Below are positions 16,335 to 25,100 of a stretch of 64,000 nucleotides of DNA, piece after piece; positions within the stretch are counted from its first letter, which is position 1, and the number at the start of each line of letters is the position of its first letter. The notes below the pieces were generated by a model that was given only the letters and a program-made list of their open reading frames with translations, did no database searches and was not told the origin of the DNA. A program made the position numbers and the translations under genes. Source of the DNA: Bradyrhizobium sp. dw_411 (GTDB lineage Bacteria; Pseudomonadota; Alphaproteobacteria; Rhizobiales; Xanthobacteraceae); assembly GCF_018449695.1 (NCBI RefSeq), contig NZ_JAAVUY010000005.1, forward strand, positions 186,001 to 250,000, read 5' to 3'.

Positions 16335-17399
16335 ATGAGCCAAAACTACAAGCCCATTCGACTAGCCGCCGTTCAATATTCGCCGGCGTTTCTCGATCTT
16401 AAAGGCTCCATCGAAAAAGCCGCAGCGCTCATCGCCGAAGCCGGTCGAAACGGCGCGGACCTCGTGGCCTTTCCCGAGGGCTTCATCCCGACGCACCCGC
16501 TCTGGTATCACTTTCACCCGGCGAGCAGCCCGGAAGCCCAGGCTTTCTCCAGGCGTCTCGCGCAGAACAGCCTTGTCATACCCAGTCCGGAATTTGACGC
16601 TCTGTGCAAGGCGGTCAAGGACGCCGGCGTATTCACTGTCATGGGGTGCTGCGAACTTGAGTCCGGCCGGCTTGGAACGCTCTACAACACGCTTTTATTT
16701 ATCGACGCCAACGGCGTCCTGGTCGGCCGCCACCGAAAACTCGTACCGACATTGGGCGAACGGCTGGTGCACTGCCCTGGCGACGCGGAGGGCTTGCGCG
16801 CATATCCCACGCATGCAGGATTTAAAGTTTCCGGACTGATGTGCGGCGAGAATTCCAATGCCCTCGCCACCTATGCGCTCGATGCCCAAGGCACCAACGT
16901 CCATGTGGCTTCCTGGCCGTCTCATTTTCAGCTCGGTGCGGATCTTTCAAATATCGTCCAGATGGTAAGCCGGGCGCTCGCCTACCAAATGAAGGCATTT
17001 GTCATCAACGCAGTGAGTACCATCAACGAGGAGATGCTCAAGCAGCTTCCCGTGACCGAGTTGCATCGCACTTATATGGCAAAGCAAGGCCGCGGTTCGT
17101 CGATCGTCGGGCCGTCCGGCGATTTTCTGGCCGAGCCGATGGGAAGCGAGGAAGGGATCCTGTACGCCAATGTATCGCTCTCAGACCTGGTATCCCCGAA
17201 AGTGGTTCAAGACTTTGCCGGACACTATAATCGGTTTGACCTTCTGAGCCTGTCTTTAACGCGTAGCGTGCCACGCGCCATCAACATTGCTGAAAAGCGG
17301 CTCGATTCTCAGACGAAGGTCGGGCTGCCTCAAACGAAAGAACCGTCAAAAGAAATCAACATAGCATCCAATCGGGGGGCTTCCTCGTCTCAGGCTTGA
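16335..17399 (+). CDS. Nitrilase-family carbon-nitrogen hydrolase
   Basis: A 354-residue enzyme with the nitrilase superfamily triad in place: E48 (AFPEGF), K135 (GRHRKLVPT) and C170 (GLMCGENSN). The length and the CGEN context fit true nitrilases (branch 1), which convert nitriles to acid and ammonia, rather than amidases or carbamoylases. The polar C-terminal 40 residues resemble the variable tail that governs helix assembly. GAGGG lies about 9 bp before the ATG. It is co-directional with the binding-fold protein upstream. It would release ammonia from a nitrile, or less likely an amide, in the same catabolic block. Confidence 0.9.
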   Translation: MSQNYKPIRLAAVQYSPAFLDLKGSIEKAAALIAEAGRNGADLVAFPEGFIPTHPLWYHFHPASSPEAQAFSRRLAQNSLVIPSPEFDALCKAVKDAGVFTVMGCCELESGRLGTLYNTLLFIDANGVLVGRHRKLVPTLGERLVHCPGDAEGLRAYPTHAGFKVSGLMCGENSNALATYALDAQGTNVHVASWPSHFQLGADLSNIVQMVSRALAYQMKAFVINAVSTINEEMLKQLPVTELHRTYMAKQGRGSSIVGPSGDFLAEPMGSEEGILYANVSLSDLVSPKVVQDFAGHYNRFDLLSLSLTRSVPRAINIAEKRLDSQTKVGLPQTKEPSKEINIASNRGASSSQA

Positions 17400-17445
17400 G
17401 TGCTCTTCACCCCCCTCCTCTGGATCAATCGCGTGCGGGCGTTCG

Positions 17446-17850
17446 TCAGGGCTTCGCCGCATCGGCGGATGGCACGTCTTGACCGAAGATCTCCGCGGCA
17501 ATCCGATTGGTCTCGATCGCGGCCGGAATGCCGCAATACATCGCAACCAGCAGTAGGACGTCCTGCACCTGCGCCCTCGTGCATCCGTTCGCCAGGGCGC
17601 CTTTCGCGTGCACCGCAAATTCAGCGGGTTTGCTGCTGGCCGCGGTTATCCCGAGCATGACGAGACTGCGAACACTGTCGGACAGTCCGGTTCTCTCCCA
17701 GACGTCACCATAAACATAGGCGTTGATGACGTTTTGAAGCGGAGCCCCGAATTCGCCTGATACAGCCATCCGCTTCTCGACATCGGCTTCGCCAAACATC
17801 TTTTTGCGCCGCCGCAGACCGCGCGCGTATAAATCCTTGGTATCCGCCAT
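17446..17850 (-). CDS. Carboxymuconolactone decarboxylase (CMD)-family protein
   Basis: 134 residues, the size and helical pattern of gamma-carboxymuconolactone decarboxylase-like proteins. The core contains RSLVMLGITAASSKPAEFAVHAKGAL, with the conserved histidine (FAVHAKGA), and CTRAQVQDVLLLVAMYCGIPAA. The family includes ring-cleavage decarboxylases and AhpD-like peroxidase partners; the CXXC pair of AhpD is absent here, favouring a catabolic role. The gene is convergent with the nitrilase and divergent from the Bug-type receptor gene, with an AT-rich palindrome just upstream of its start. Confidence 0.85.
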   Translation of the reverse strand: MADTKDLYARGLRRRKKMFGEADVEKRMAVSGEFGAPLQNVINAYVYGDVWERTGLSDSVRSLVMLGITAASSKPAEFAVHAKGALANGCTRAQVQDVLLLVAMYCGIPAAIETNRIAAEIFGQDVPSADAAKP

Positions 17851-17875
17851 AGCCGCCTCATTGCTTGAGATGCTG

Positions 17876-17893
17876 AATTTATATGGATAAATT
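17876..17893. promoter_or_regulatory. AT-rich palindrome in the CMD/Bug-receptor divergent region
   Basis: AATTTAT-ATGG-ATAAATT is a perfect 7-bp inverted repeat in a 143-bp intergenic region that is much more AT-rich than its surroundings. It lies about 25 bp upstream of the CMD start codon, where an operator would block that gene. A related ATAAATGGATTAAAG string occurs at 17963-17977 near the receptor gene. Regulator unknown. Confidence 0.4.
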
Positions 17894-17993
17894 TATAACG
17901 ACTCAACCGTCAAATTGGCGGTATTATAGGTCGTATCTTGCTTTCCGTTCTTATTTGTCCGTATAAATGGATTAAAGTTCCGGGGGGATGGAT

Positions 17994-18959
17994 ATGTCAC
18001 TGAAGCTGAGCATTCTCGCTGGCCTGTTGCTGCTCGGATGGACGATTCCGCAAGGAGTCGCGGCAAGCAACGATTATCCCAATCGGCAGATCAAGATCGT
18101 GGTGCCGTTCCCTGCCGGCGCCGGCCCGGATCAAGTGGCGCGCATGTTGGGTCAACATCTGCAAAACGCCTTTGGCCAGACCGTGCTGATCGAGAACCGC
18201 GCGGGAGCGCTCGGCAGCATCGGGGCGGCGGAGGTCGCGCGCAGCGCCCCCGACGGTTACACCCTGCTGATGGGCACCAATACGACCCACGCGGGTAATG
18301 TCGCGATGCTCAAAAACCTTCCCTACGATCCGGCGAAGGATTTCACCCCCGTCATCAGGACCGTCACCACCGCGATGGTGCTGTTGGTCAAGCCGGACTT
18401 CCCGGCCAAGAACGTTACCGAGCTTCTCGATTATGCGAAGATGCATCCGAATCTGACCGCCGGCTACGGCTCGGGTGCGTCGCAGATATCCGTCGGGCAA
18501 TTGCAATCGCGCGGCGGCCTCTCGGTGATCGCGGCTTCCTACCGTGGCGTGCCACAGGCGGTTACCGACGTGATGACCGGAGCGATCAATCTCACATTTG
18601 CCGATCTGTCGCTGGCTGTGCCGCAGATGCAAGGCGGCACGCTTCGCGGCATCGGTGTGACCTCGTCGAAGCGAAGCGAACTGGTCCCCGCTTTGCCCGC
18701 GTTGGCCGAGGTCATCCCCGGCTTCGAGGCGACGATCTGGTACGGACTGCTCGCACCCGCGAATACCCCCGGCGCCATCGTCGACAAGTTACATGCGGAG
18801 AGCGAAAAGTTCCTGTCGATGCCGGCAACAAAGGAAAAGCTCGCCAATGTCGGCGTTATCGTTTCGACGATGCCGCCGAAGGAATTTGGCACTTTCATTC
18901 AAAGCGAGATCATCCGTTGGACAGCCGATGCCAAGGCTGCCGGCATCGAGCCCCAATAG
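17994..18959 (+). CDS. Bug-family (TctC-like) tripartite tricarboxylate transporter substrate-binding protein
   Basis: 321 residues. A signal peptide (LSILAGLLLLGWTIPQGVAA) precedes a mature Bug fold with the family signatures YPNRQIKIVVPFPAGAGPD, LIENRAGALGSIGAAEVARS, and APDGYTLLMGTNTTHA. Bug proteins bind carboxylates, nicotinate and similar small acids for TctAB, but no tctA or tctB lies in the window, which is common for orphan Bug genes. I chose the ATG at 17994 because GGGGGG lies 6 bp upstream; the earlier ATG at 17988 directly touches that sequence and leaves no spacing. The next dehydrogenase gene starts 25 bp later. Confidence 0.92.
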   Translation: MSLKLSILAGLLLLGWTIPQGVAASNDYPNRQIKIVVPFPAGAGPDQVARMLGQHLQNAFGQTVLIENRAGALGSIGAAEVARSAPDGYTLLMGTNTTHAGNVAMLKNLPYDPAKDFTPVIRTVTTAMVLLVKPDFPAKNVTELLDYAKMHPNLTAGYGSGASQISVGQLQSRGGLSVIAASYRGVPQAVTDVMTGAINLTFADLSLAVPQMQGGTLRGIGVTSSKRSELVPALPALAEVIPGFEATIWYGLLAPANTPGAIVDKLHAESEKFLSMPATKEKLANVGVIVSTMPPKEFGTFIQSEIIRWTADAKAAGIEPQ

Positions 18960-18984
18960 TTCGGACTGGAACACCGTTACGCCC

Positions 18985-19878
18985 ATGACAGTTCATGCGA
19001 CCATTGGAATAATCGGGCTCGGCTTTATGGGAGTTTCGCTGTCTGCGCGACTGCTCGCTGCCGGAAATGCCGTGATCGGGTTCGATATCGACACCGATCG
19101 TTGCAAGGCACTGAAAGCCAGAGGTGGCGAGTTGGCCTCCTCCGCTGCGGAGCTTGCCACTCAATGCCCGACAATCATTATGGCTGTTTATAGCGCCAGC
19201 CAGGTTGAAGCCCTGCTTGCGGAACTGGCACGAAACAAAAAGCCGGCGCGAAGCGTCATCATCTGTACGACCACATGTACACCGGACGAAGTCATACGAA
19301 TCGCCAAACAGGCTGACGACGCCGGCCTGGCCTTCGTCGAGGCACCCATATCCGGCACCAGCGAAGAGGTGCGGAACGGCTCCGCAGTGGCGCTGGTCGC
19401 GGGCTCGCAAGAGACCATCGAGACCGTCGGCGCCCTGCTTGATATTATCAGTCCGCAACGCGTGAACGTCGGCAAAATCGGCAACGCCAGCCGAACCAAA
19501 TTTGCGATCAATCTGATCCTGCAAAGCAACAGGGCGGCATTGGCCGAGGGTATCGTCTTCGCGGAGAGCCTGGGGCTCGACCCTGCGGTGTTTCTGGCTA
19601 CCGCACGAAAGTCCGCCGCCTATTCCCGTGTCATGGACACCAAGGCAAACAAGATGCTGAAGCGCGATTTCACACCCGAGTCACATATTTCGCAGACTTT
19701 GAAGGACGCCGAACTGATTCTCGGGGAAGCCGAGCGCAGAAATCTTTCACTCCCCATGACATCAACCCAGGCCGCCCTGCTGCGCATGGCCATCGCGCTG
19801 CAGGGGCCGGACAACGACAGTGCCGCTGTCATCGAAGCTCTCCGGCCGCCCCAGGCCCGAGTCGAGGTTCCCACATGA
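18985..19878 (+). CDS. NAD(P)-dependent beta-hydroxyacid dehydrogenase (3-hydroxyisobutyrate dehydrogenase family)
   Basis: 297 residues with an N-terminal Rossmann motif (GIIGLGFMGVSLSARLLAAG), a substrate loop (FVEAPISGTSEEVRNGSAVALVAG), and the helical C-terminal domain carrying the expected catalytic lysine region (GNASRTKFAINLILQSN). The family oxidises 3-hydroxyisobutyrate, tartronate semialdehyde and related acids. The start at 18985 is taken because upstream codons in this frame overlap the Bug gene and show no homology. Its stop overlaps the next ATG by 4 bp, so the two oxidoreductases are translationally coupled. Confidence 0.9.
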   Translation: MTVHATIGIIGLGFMGVSLSARLLAAGNAVIGFDIDTDRCKALKARGGELASSAAELATQCPTIIMAVYSASQVEALLAELARNKKPARSVIICTTTCTPDEVIRIAKQADDAGLAFVEAPISGTSEEVRNGSAVALVAGSQETIETVGALLDIISPQRVNVGKIGNASRTKFAINLILQSNRAALAEGIVFAESLGLDPAVFLATARKSAAYSRVMDTKANKMLKRDFTPESHISQTLKDAELILGEAERRNLSLPMTSTQAALLRMAIALQGPDNDSAAVIEALRPPQARVEVPT

Positions 19879-20849
19879 TCAATTGCGCCATCGTTGGATT
19901 GGGCCGCTGGGGCCGGAATCTCGTCGGGGCCGCGCACAGCCAGACTCGCCTGAAAATGGTTCGAGCCGTCGAGACCGATCTCGACCACGCCCGAGGGTTT
20001 TGTGCCGAGCATCATCTCGACCTGACCGACAGTCTTCAAGACGTCCTTGGCGATCGCGCGATCGAAGCCGTTCTGCTGGCGACGCCGCATTCCCTGCACA
20101 TGGATCAGGTGATTGTCTCGGCCACTGCCGGCAAGCAGATATTCTGCGAAAAGCCGCTCGCACTGCATCGCGATCACGCCGCACGCATGTTCGGCGCCTG
20201 CCGCGACGCGGGCGTGGTTCTTGCAGTTGGGCACAATCGCCGGTTCTGGCCGTCGATGCAGGCGCTGCGAAAGATCGTCGCCAGCGGTGAACTCGGGACG
20301 ATCCTTCACGTTGAGGGCCACAACAGTAACGAACACTCCGAGAAGATCACCGAGGGGTGGCGGCTGTCTCCCGAGGAGTCCCCCGGCGGCGGGCTGACCG
20401 GCGCCGGGCTGCACGTGCTCGATGCCTTTGTCAGCCTGCTGGGTCCTGTCCGCCAGGTTTACGCGCGCTTCAATTCGCGCGATCCCGGTCCGCCGCCGCG
20501 GGATTCTTCTGTGCTCGTAATCGATTTTGCCAATGGCGTGACCGGTACCCTCGCAACCGTGAGAGCAACTCCGTTGTACTGGCGGGTTCACGTGTTCGGC
20601 ACCAAGGGATCGGCGGAAGTGCTTGGTGAAAACACGCTGGTGCTGCGAACGTCCGGCAGCGAGCCAAAGAATGTAATCTATCCACCCATTGATGTACTAG
20701 CCGCCGAACTGGACGCTTTCGCGGATGCGGTCGAGCGCAAACGTCCTTTCCCCGCGCCGGAAATAGAAGTGCTGGCCACGCTGTCGGCTTTCGAGGCTGC
20801 GCTGGAATCGATGCAGTCGGGACAACCGGTGGCCTGCGATGTCAGATAA
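19875..20849 (+). CDS. Gfo/Idh/MocA-family oxidoreductase
   Basis: 324 residues. It has a Rossmann NAD(P)-binding motif (IVGLGRWGRNLVGAAHS), the family signature IFCEKPLALHRDHAARM with the EKP lysine, and a C-terminal beta-sheet substrate domain (GGGLTGAGLHVLDAFVSLLG). Members act on sugars, inositols, dihydrodiols and similar compounds. It is coupled to the upstream dehydrogenase (ATGA overlap) and overlaps the GntR gene downstream by 11 bp, making a tight Bug-HIBADH-Gfo-GntR operon. Confidence 0.92.
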   Translation: MINCAIVGLGRWGRNLVGAAHSQTRLKMVRAVETDLDHARGFCAEHHLDLTDSLQDVLGDRAIEAVLLATPHSLHMDQVIVSATAGKQIFCEKPLALHRDHAARMFGACRDAGVVLAVGHNRRFWPSMQALRKIVASGELGTILHVEGHNSNEHSEKITEGWRLSPEESPGGGLTGAGLHVLDAFVSLLGPVRQVYARFNSRDPGPPPRDSSVLVIDFANGVTGTLATVRATPLYWRVHVFGTKGSAEVLGENTLVLRTSGSEPKNVIYPPIDVLAAELDAFADAVERKRPFPAPEIEVLATLSAFEAALESMQSGQPVACDVR

Positions 20850-21594
20850 ACCCAGAGAGCGGAAGCTGTCGCGCTATCGCGACATCGCGACCAGGCTGCA
20901 AAAAGAAATCCGGCTTGGCAAATATCCGGTCGGGGATTTACTGCCGACCGAAACCGAATTAATGGCGCATTATTCGACCAGCCGTCAGACCGTTCGCGAG
21001 GCACTTCGGATCTTGATGGATCAAGGTCTGATAGTTCGGCGCGTCGGGCTCGGCTCGGTAATCATCGCAACCGAGCCTCCCGTGCTGTTCACCCATAGCG
21101 TCAAATCGCTCAGTGAGTGGCTCAGATATTCCAATGAAACCTATCGTGACGTGGTCAGGAGCGGCGAGATCGTCGCAGATCGCGATCTTGCCGCGTTGTT
21201 GAAATGCGAGCCCGGCAAGCAATGGTTTCTGATCGAGTCCATCCGCCGCGTCGACCAATTTGCGGCTCCTCTCGGATGGACCGAGATCTACGTGTTGCGG
21301 AAATTCGCCGGTGTGGTGAAGCGTAGCGACCACGGCCGCGCGCCCGTACATGAACAGATCGCCAAGATGTTCGGCCAGACCACCGAATATGCACAAATGG
21401 AAATCTTCGTGCGAAAAATGCCAGCCGCGTTCGCGAAGGCGTTACAAGTTGAAGCTGGCTCTCCCGCCCTGACCGTCGTGCGCCGATATTATGGCCTGAA
21501 GGAAGAGCTGTTCGAAGTGACTGTCACCACGCATCCCGAAGGCCGCTACACGTATTCGATGGATATGCAGCGCTCGCTTCGTCCCCGCGTCTAG
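20839..21594 (+). CDS. GntR-family (HutC subfamily) transcriptional regulator
   Basis: 251 residues. The N-terminal winged helix-turn-helix covers residues 12-75 (YRDIATRLQKEIRLGKYPVG, then LPTETELMAHYSTSRQTVREAL). The C-terminal half fits a UTRA effector-binding domain (FLIESIRRVDQFAAPLGWTEIY; YYGLKEELFEVTVTTHP). As the last gene of the Bug-dehydrogenase-Gfo operon it probably represses that operon until a pathway intermediate binds. It may also recognise the TTTCAGT-type dyads near hyuA; this is a guess. The stop codon lies inside a palindromic repeat element that could terminate the transcript. Confidence 0.93.
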   Translation: MSDKPRERKLSRYRDIATRLQKEIRLGKYPVGDLLPTETELMAHYSTSRQTVREALRILMDQGLIVRRVGLGSVIIATEPPVLFTHSVKSLSEWLRYSNETYRDVVRSGEIVADRDLAALLKCEPGKQWFLIESIRRVDQFAAPLGWTEIYVLRKFAGVVKRSDHGRAPVHEQIAKMFGQTTEYAQMEIFVRKMPAAFAKALQVEAGSPALTVVRRYYGLKEELFEVTVTTHPEGRYTYSMDMQRSLRPRV

Positions 21595-21660
21595 AGCGTT
21601 TTCGAGCGAAGTGGATACCGGTTCGCGTGAAGAAAACGCGTCAAAACAAAAGACTAGAGC
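21591..21660. repeat. Bradyrhizobium-type palindromic repeat element, first unit
   Basis: A 70-bp unit beginning CTAGAGCGTTTTCGAGCGAA and ending ACTAGAGC. It folds through GCGTTTTC pairing with GAAAACGC and ends in inverted CTAGAGC/GCTCTAG boxes. I recognise this wording from intergenic repeats common in Bradyrhizobium genomes. It overlaps the stop codon of the GntR gene. It may act as a terminator or RNA-stabilising hairpin. Confidence 0.65.
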
Positions 21661-21696
21661 CCGGTTCTGATTCAATCAGAACCGATAAGGCTCTAG
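21654..21696. terminator. Long hairpin following the repeat unit
   Basis: CTAGAGCC at 21654-21661 pairs with GGCTCTAG at 21689-21696, and inside it CGGTTCTGAT pairs with ATCAGAACCG, giving a near-perfect 43-bp hairpin with small internal asymmetry. It lies between convergent transcription units (GntR operon rightward, FAD/cyclase operon leftward). It may serve both as a terminator, though no T-run follows. Confidence 0.55.
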
Positions 21697-22147
21697 TATC
21701 GCAGCCCGAAGCGCGATACCGGGACCGAACGCGCCTCTACAGACACTTCTTTCGCTTTCAACGCTATATCCAGTTCATTACATTTAACTCAATATCGCTC
21801 GATGGTGGTCCTGAATGGGCGGACCAGCTCAACAGAAGCAATGAGGCGACCAGGACGGCGCCATAAAGCGCAACGACGGCTAGTGTTTCGAGTTCAATCC
21901 GTGATCGAGAGACACTCGGAAACGCTCTCGTGAAAGAAGTCATTTACGATCTCCGAATCCGGCGATGAGACCATCAATACCGGATCAATCACTCGGAGAA
22001 TGTGAACCAGGTCACTTCATTCCAGAAAATCTGCACCAACGCAGACTTTGTCACGATCACGCGTGGCCTGGGTCATTACCAGACATCAACCTGCCTTCAG
22101 AAAACGTCAGCTACTGGTTCGGCGGTGCAAGATCAGGGGCCCTCTCG
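21697..22147. other. Intergenic spacer between convergent operons
   Basis: About 450 bp with no coding frame that I can support. An apparent rightward frame from 21965 runs into the antisense of the FAD oxidoreductase and has no recognisable motif. No RNA gene or strong hairpin was seen after the repeat element. Confidence 0.5.
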
Positions 22148-25100
22148 TCAACGTCGCATTGGAAATTGCCCAAGTACCGCGTTGCTATGGTGGGCCATCA
22201 CCCGGCGCAGACTTTTGGCTGGCCCGCCGGTCGTTTCGCCTGGGAAAGTAAACGGCAAACTCAAGCTCCATTGGCTCAGGAAACGAAACCCCCAGGGATA
22301 ATTTGTCAGGTTGGGATCCAGGGTGAGTGTCGGATCCGACTTTGGCACGAATGGCGGAGAGCTCTGGACGGTCCCCTTGACCGGCTGGAACGTCGCCTTA
22401 CTCAAATTAAAATTCAAAATTGAATAGACGAAGCTTCCGTCGGTCGCGACTCCGACCAAGGGTTGCTCGAGCTTGTTTCTGATAGCAGCGATTTTTTCAT
22501 TCGTTCCGGGCTGAGAGAGCTTTCCGGGAATACCGCAGCGCTCAAACCACGCACTGATGGATCCGAGGGGACAGCGCACATCGAAAGAGTCCCCGTCAGC
22601 CCGGATCATGGCGAGCTGTTTGTTAAAGCCGTACAGATTCCGACCCACAGTCACGGGGACCTGAGAATCCAGCAAGATGTGTGGCATGAAGCTGAATGGA
22701 ACATCGCTCAGGGTGGGCCTGCCGGTATGTGCTACATCCGGAATCAGCTGGGCAATTTCAAAATATTTGCCGCCGCCGAAGGGCAATATTCCCGGCCGAA
22801 CATTGCGTTGTCGTCCGAAGATCAAGACCACTTCATGCATTTTCGGCTCGGATGCCTTCGGCTTCGACCTGGACCTTGAATCCGGCGTCGTGGTCGTCGG
22901 CGTTCTCGGCACATACAATTCGAGGCCATCGGGAAGCTGCGCCTCGACGAAGTCAGCCGGCAAGGACGTCAGAACGCAAAATGCCTCGATGTCACCCACG
23001 CCGCCAACGGCGTGGCTGCTTATCTTGCGGAAGAAATCCAGTGCGGGGAGCAATGCCGTGGGTAAACCAGGGTCCCCGAAATCTGTGGCGTTCGGCATGT
23101 CAATATGTACTCCTGCGATTGCGCTGGCCGCGGCGCGTCCCGCCATGACAGCTGCTTCAATACAACCTGCGTTAATTCCAGTCCGAACCCAGTCACCTGC
23201 GAGGTAGAGATTGTCTACCCCCGATTCATCGGCTCGCATCCGCTCGTAAACGCTGCCAGGTACCGACAGCACGTATCGATCGGACGGATTGATATTTGCT
23301 CGCACGTATTGCGCGTCTAACCGGTATCGTCCGTCGCGCGCTTTACGATCAAAAAATAACTCCCATCGTATCGCTCCCTTTGAATCAACGATATTAGGCC
23401 ACAGAACAGGAAGGCTTTCCTTGATCCATTTGAGAGTCAGATCTTTCGCGCGTTTCTGCTCCTTTTCAGGATATTTCGGGTCAGTGTATGGAGCCGGCAC
23501 CGGCTTGTCATCCGGGAAACCGCCGCAAAAATAGGCCAGGCCCTTGGGGGGATCGTAAGGCGACCAGTTTTCCTCCGGCAGCATCAGGCTCAAATCACCC
23601 CAACTATCGAGGGGTTTTGCAAACCCGGTCAGAACAGTCCCTGGAGCGTTCGGACCAAGGTCCTGCGTAGGAACCGTGGTCCATGCCTGAAAGGCCATGG
23701 TCGCCGTGGTCTTGACGGCGTCGACCATGCTTTTCCAATTCGGCAGCCGATCGACGAGATCCTCGCAGATCGTGGCGAAAGCTCCCAGACTGATACCCAA
23801 AACGACGACGTCAAAATCCTTGCCGAGCTTGAGCGATGGATGGTCGACACCTTTCCAATCCGACCATGCGGACTCCAGATCGACGTCGCGGAGTTGGCGT
23901 CGTTCCTTCAGCAATTCAAGATTTGGACGCGACGGCCAGGTCGGCAGACTGTTTCCATGACCATCCGTAACCGCGATCAAAGGCTTGTAGGGCGGGTTCA
24001 AAACAGTGGCTTGCGTTGTCGTGCGAATGGTTTCAATCGATCCACCGTCCGCGGATAATTCGATACGGTCAATCCGGGTAAAGAAGTTGAATTTCACCTT
24101 CCGTTTCTCAAGCACTTCGAACAGCGGCGCGAAAATCAGTTCCCCCATTGTCGCGCGCAGGAGATAGAAAAACGAACCTCGATAACCGAAAACCAATTTC
24201 AGGAGAATGCGCGTCCCGGTCCCCGCCCCGACCTGTCTGTTACCTTTGACAAATCCGAACACATAGTCGTAGCAGCCTCGCACCAAGGCTGAATTGAGGC
24301 TGTCCTCGGAACAGCCATTGGCGGCCATCCACTCCGACCACTCAAGATGATCGATACAATCAAATCCGAGCCATAAGACTTCATCCTTCAACATGCCAAG
24401 GGCAATTGAAAGCGCGACCTCGCAGAGTATAAAAGCGTGCCGCGCTTCGTCGTTTTTTGCGAGGTGGTTTTGCGCGGCAAGGTTACTTTTCAAATGTCCC
24501 CGCGAGGCATCGATCAGAAATTTAAGATGCGCAACGTGTTCCGAACTAACCTCACCTGGATCTGACGATAGTGCTTCAATTCTGGCCGCCGCGGCCTTGA
24601 GAGGACCGGCCGTCACCTCTTGGTCGGTCAGCCAGGTTGGGCTGCCAGTCGGCCACGTCGCGGCAAGATCGAAAGACTTCGTTCCCTCTGAGGAATTTCT
24701 GATCAGGGACTGAAGATAGTCCACCGTCGAGAACGACTGATCGTTCGGCGAGCCGGGTAAACCGTCGTGCGGCTCCAGATGGAACGGCCACGGTTCCCAG
24801 CGGCCCCTGGATGCCGGCTCCATCAGGACGCAACTGTTGATGCCCTCGAACGCGTTTACGCGTGACCCGAACGGAGGCTCCAATCCCAGCTCTTTCATCG
24901 CCGCATAGACGCGATCTACCAGCTGAAAGGCGTTGTCATAAAATCCGGTCCAGACATGCAATCCGTGTTCTTCAGCGCGGTAACCGGCATCTGGGTTGCG
25001 ACCGACGGCGCCTTTGCCGCCCAACCGCCATCCAATCGTGTGGACGGTGATATCGAACAACTCTCCTTCGGGATCCAGTTCGGTCAGCTCAAATGCCGCA

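Noticed and set aside
16335..17399. Nitrilase active-site variant CGEN as a novelty
   Set aside because: CGEN in place of CWEN is known among bacterial nitrilases and the E-K-C triad is intact.
21965..22423. Small rightward gene in the spacer after the repeat element
   Set aside because: Most of it overlaps the antisense of the FAD oxidoreductase, with no start signal or family similarity.
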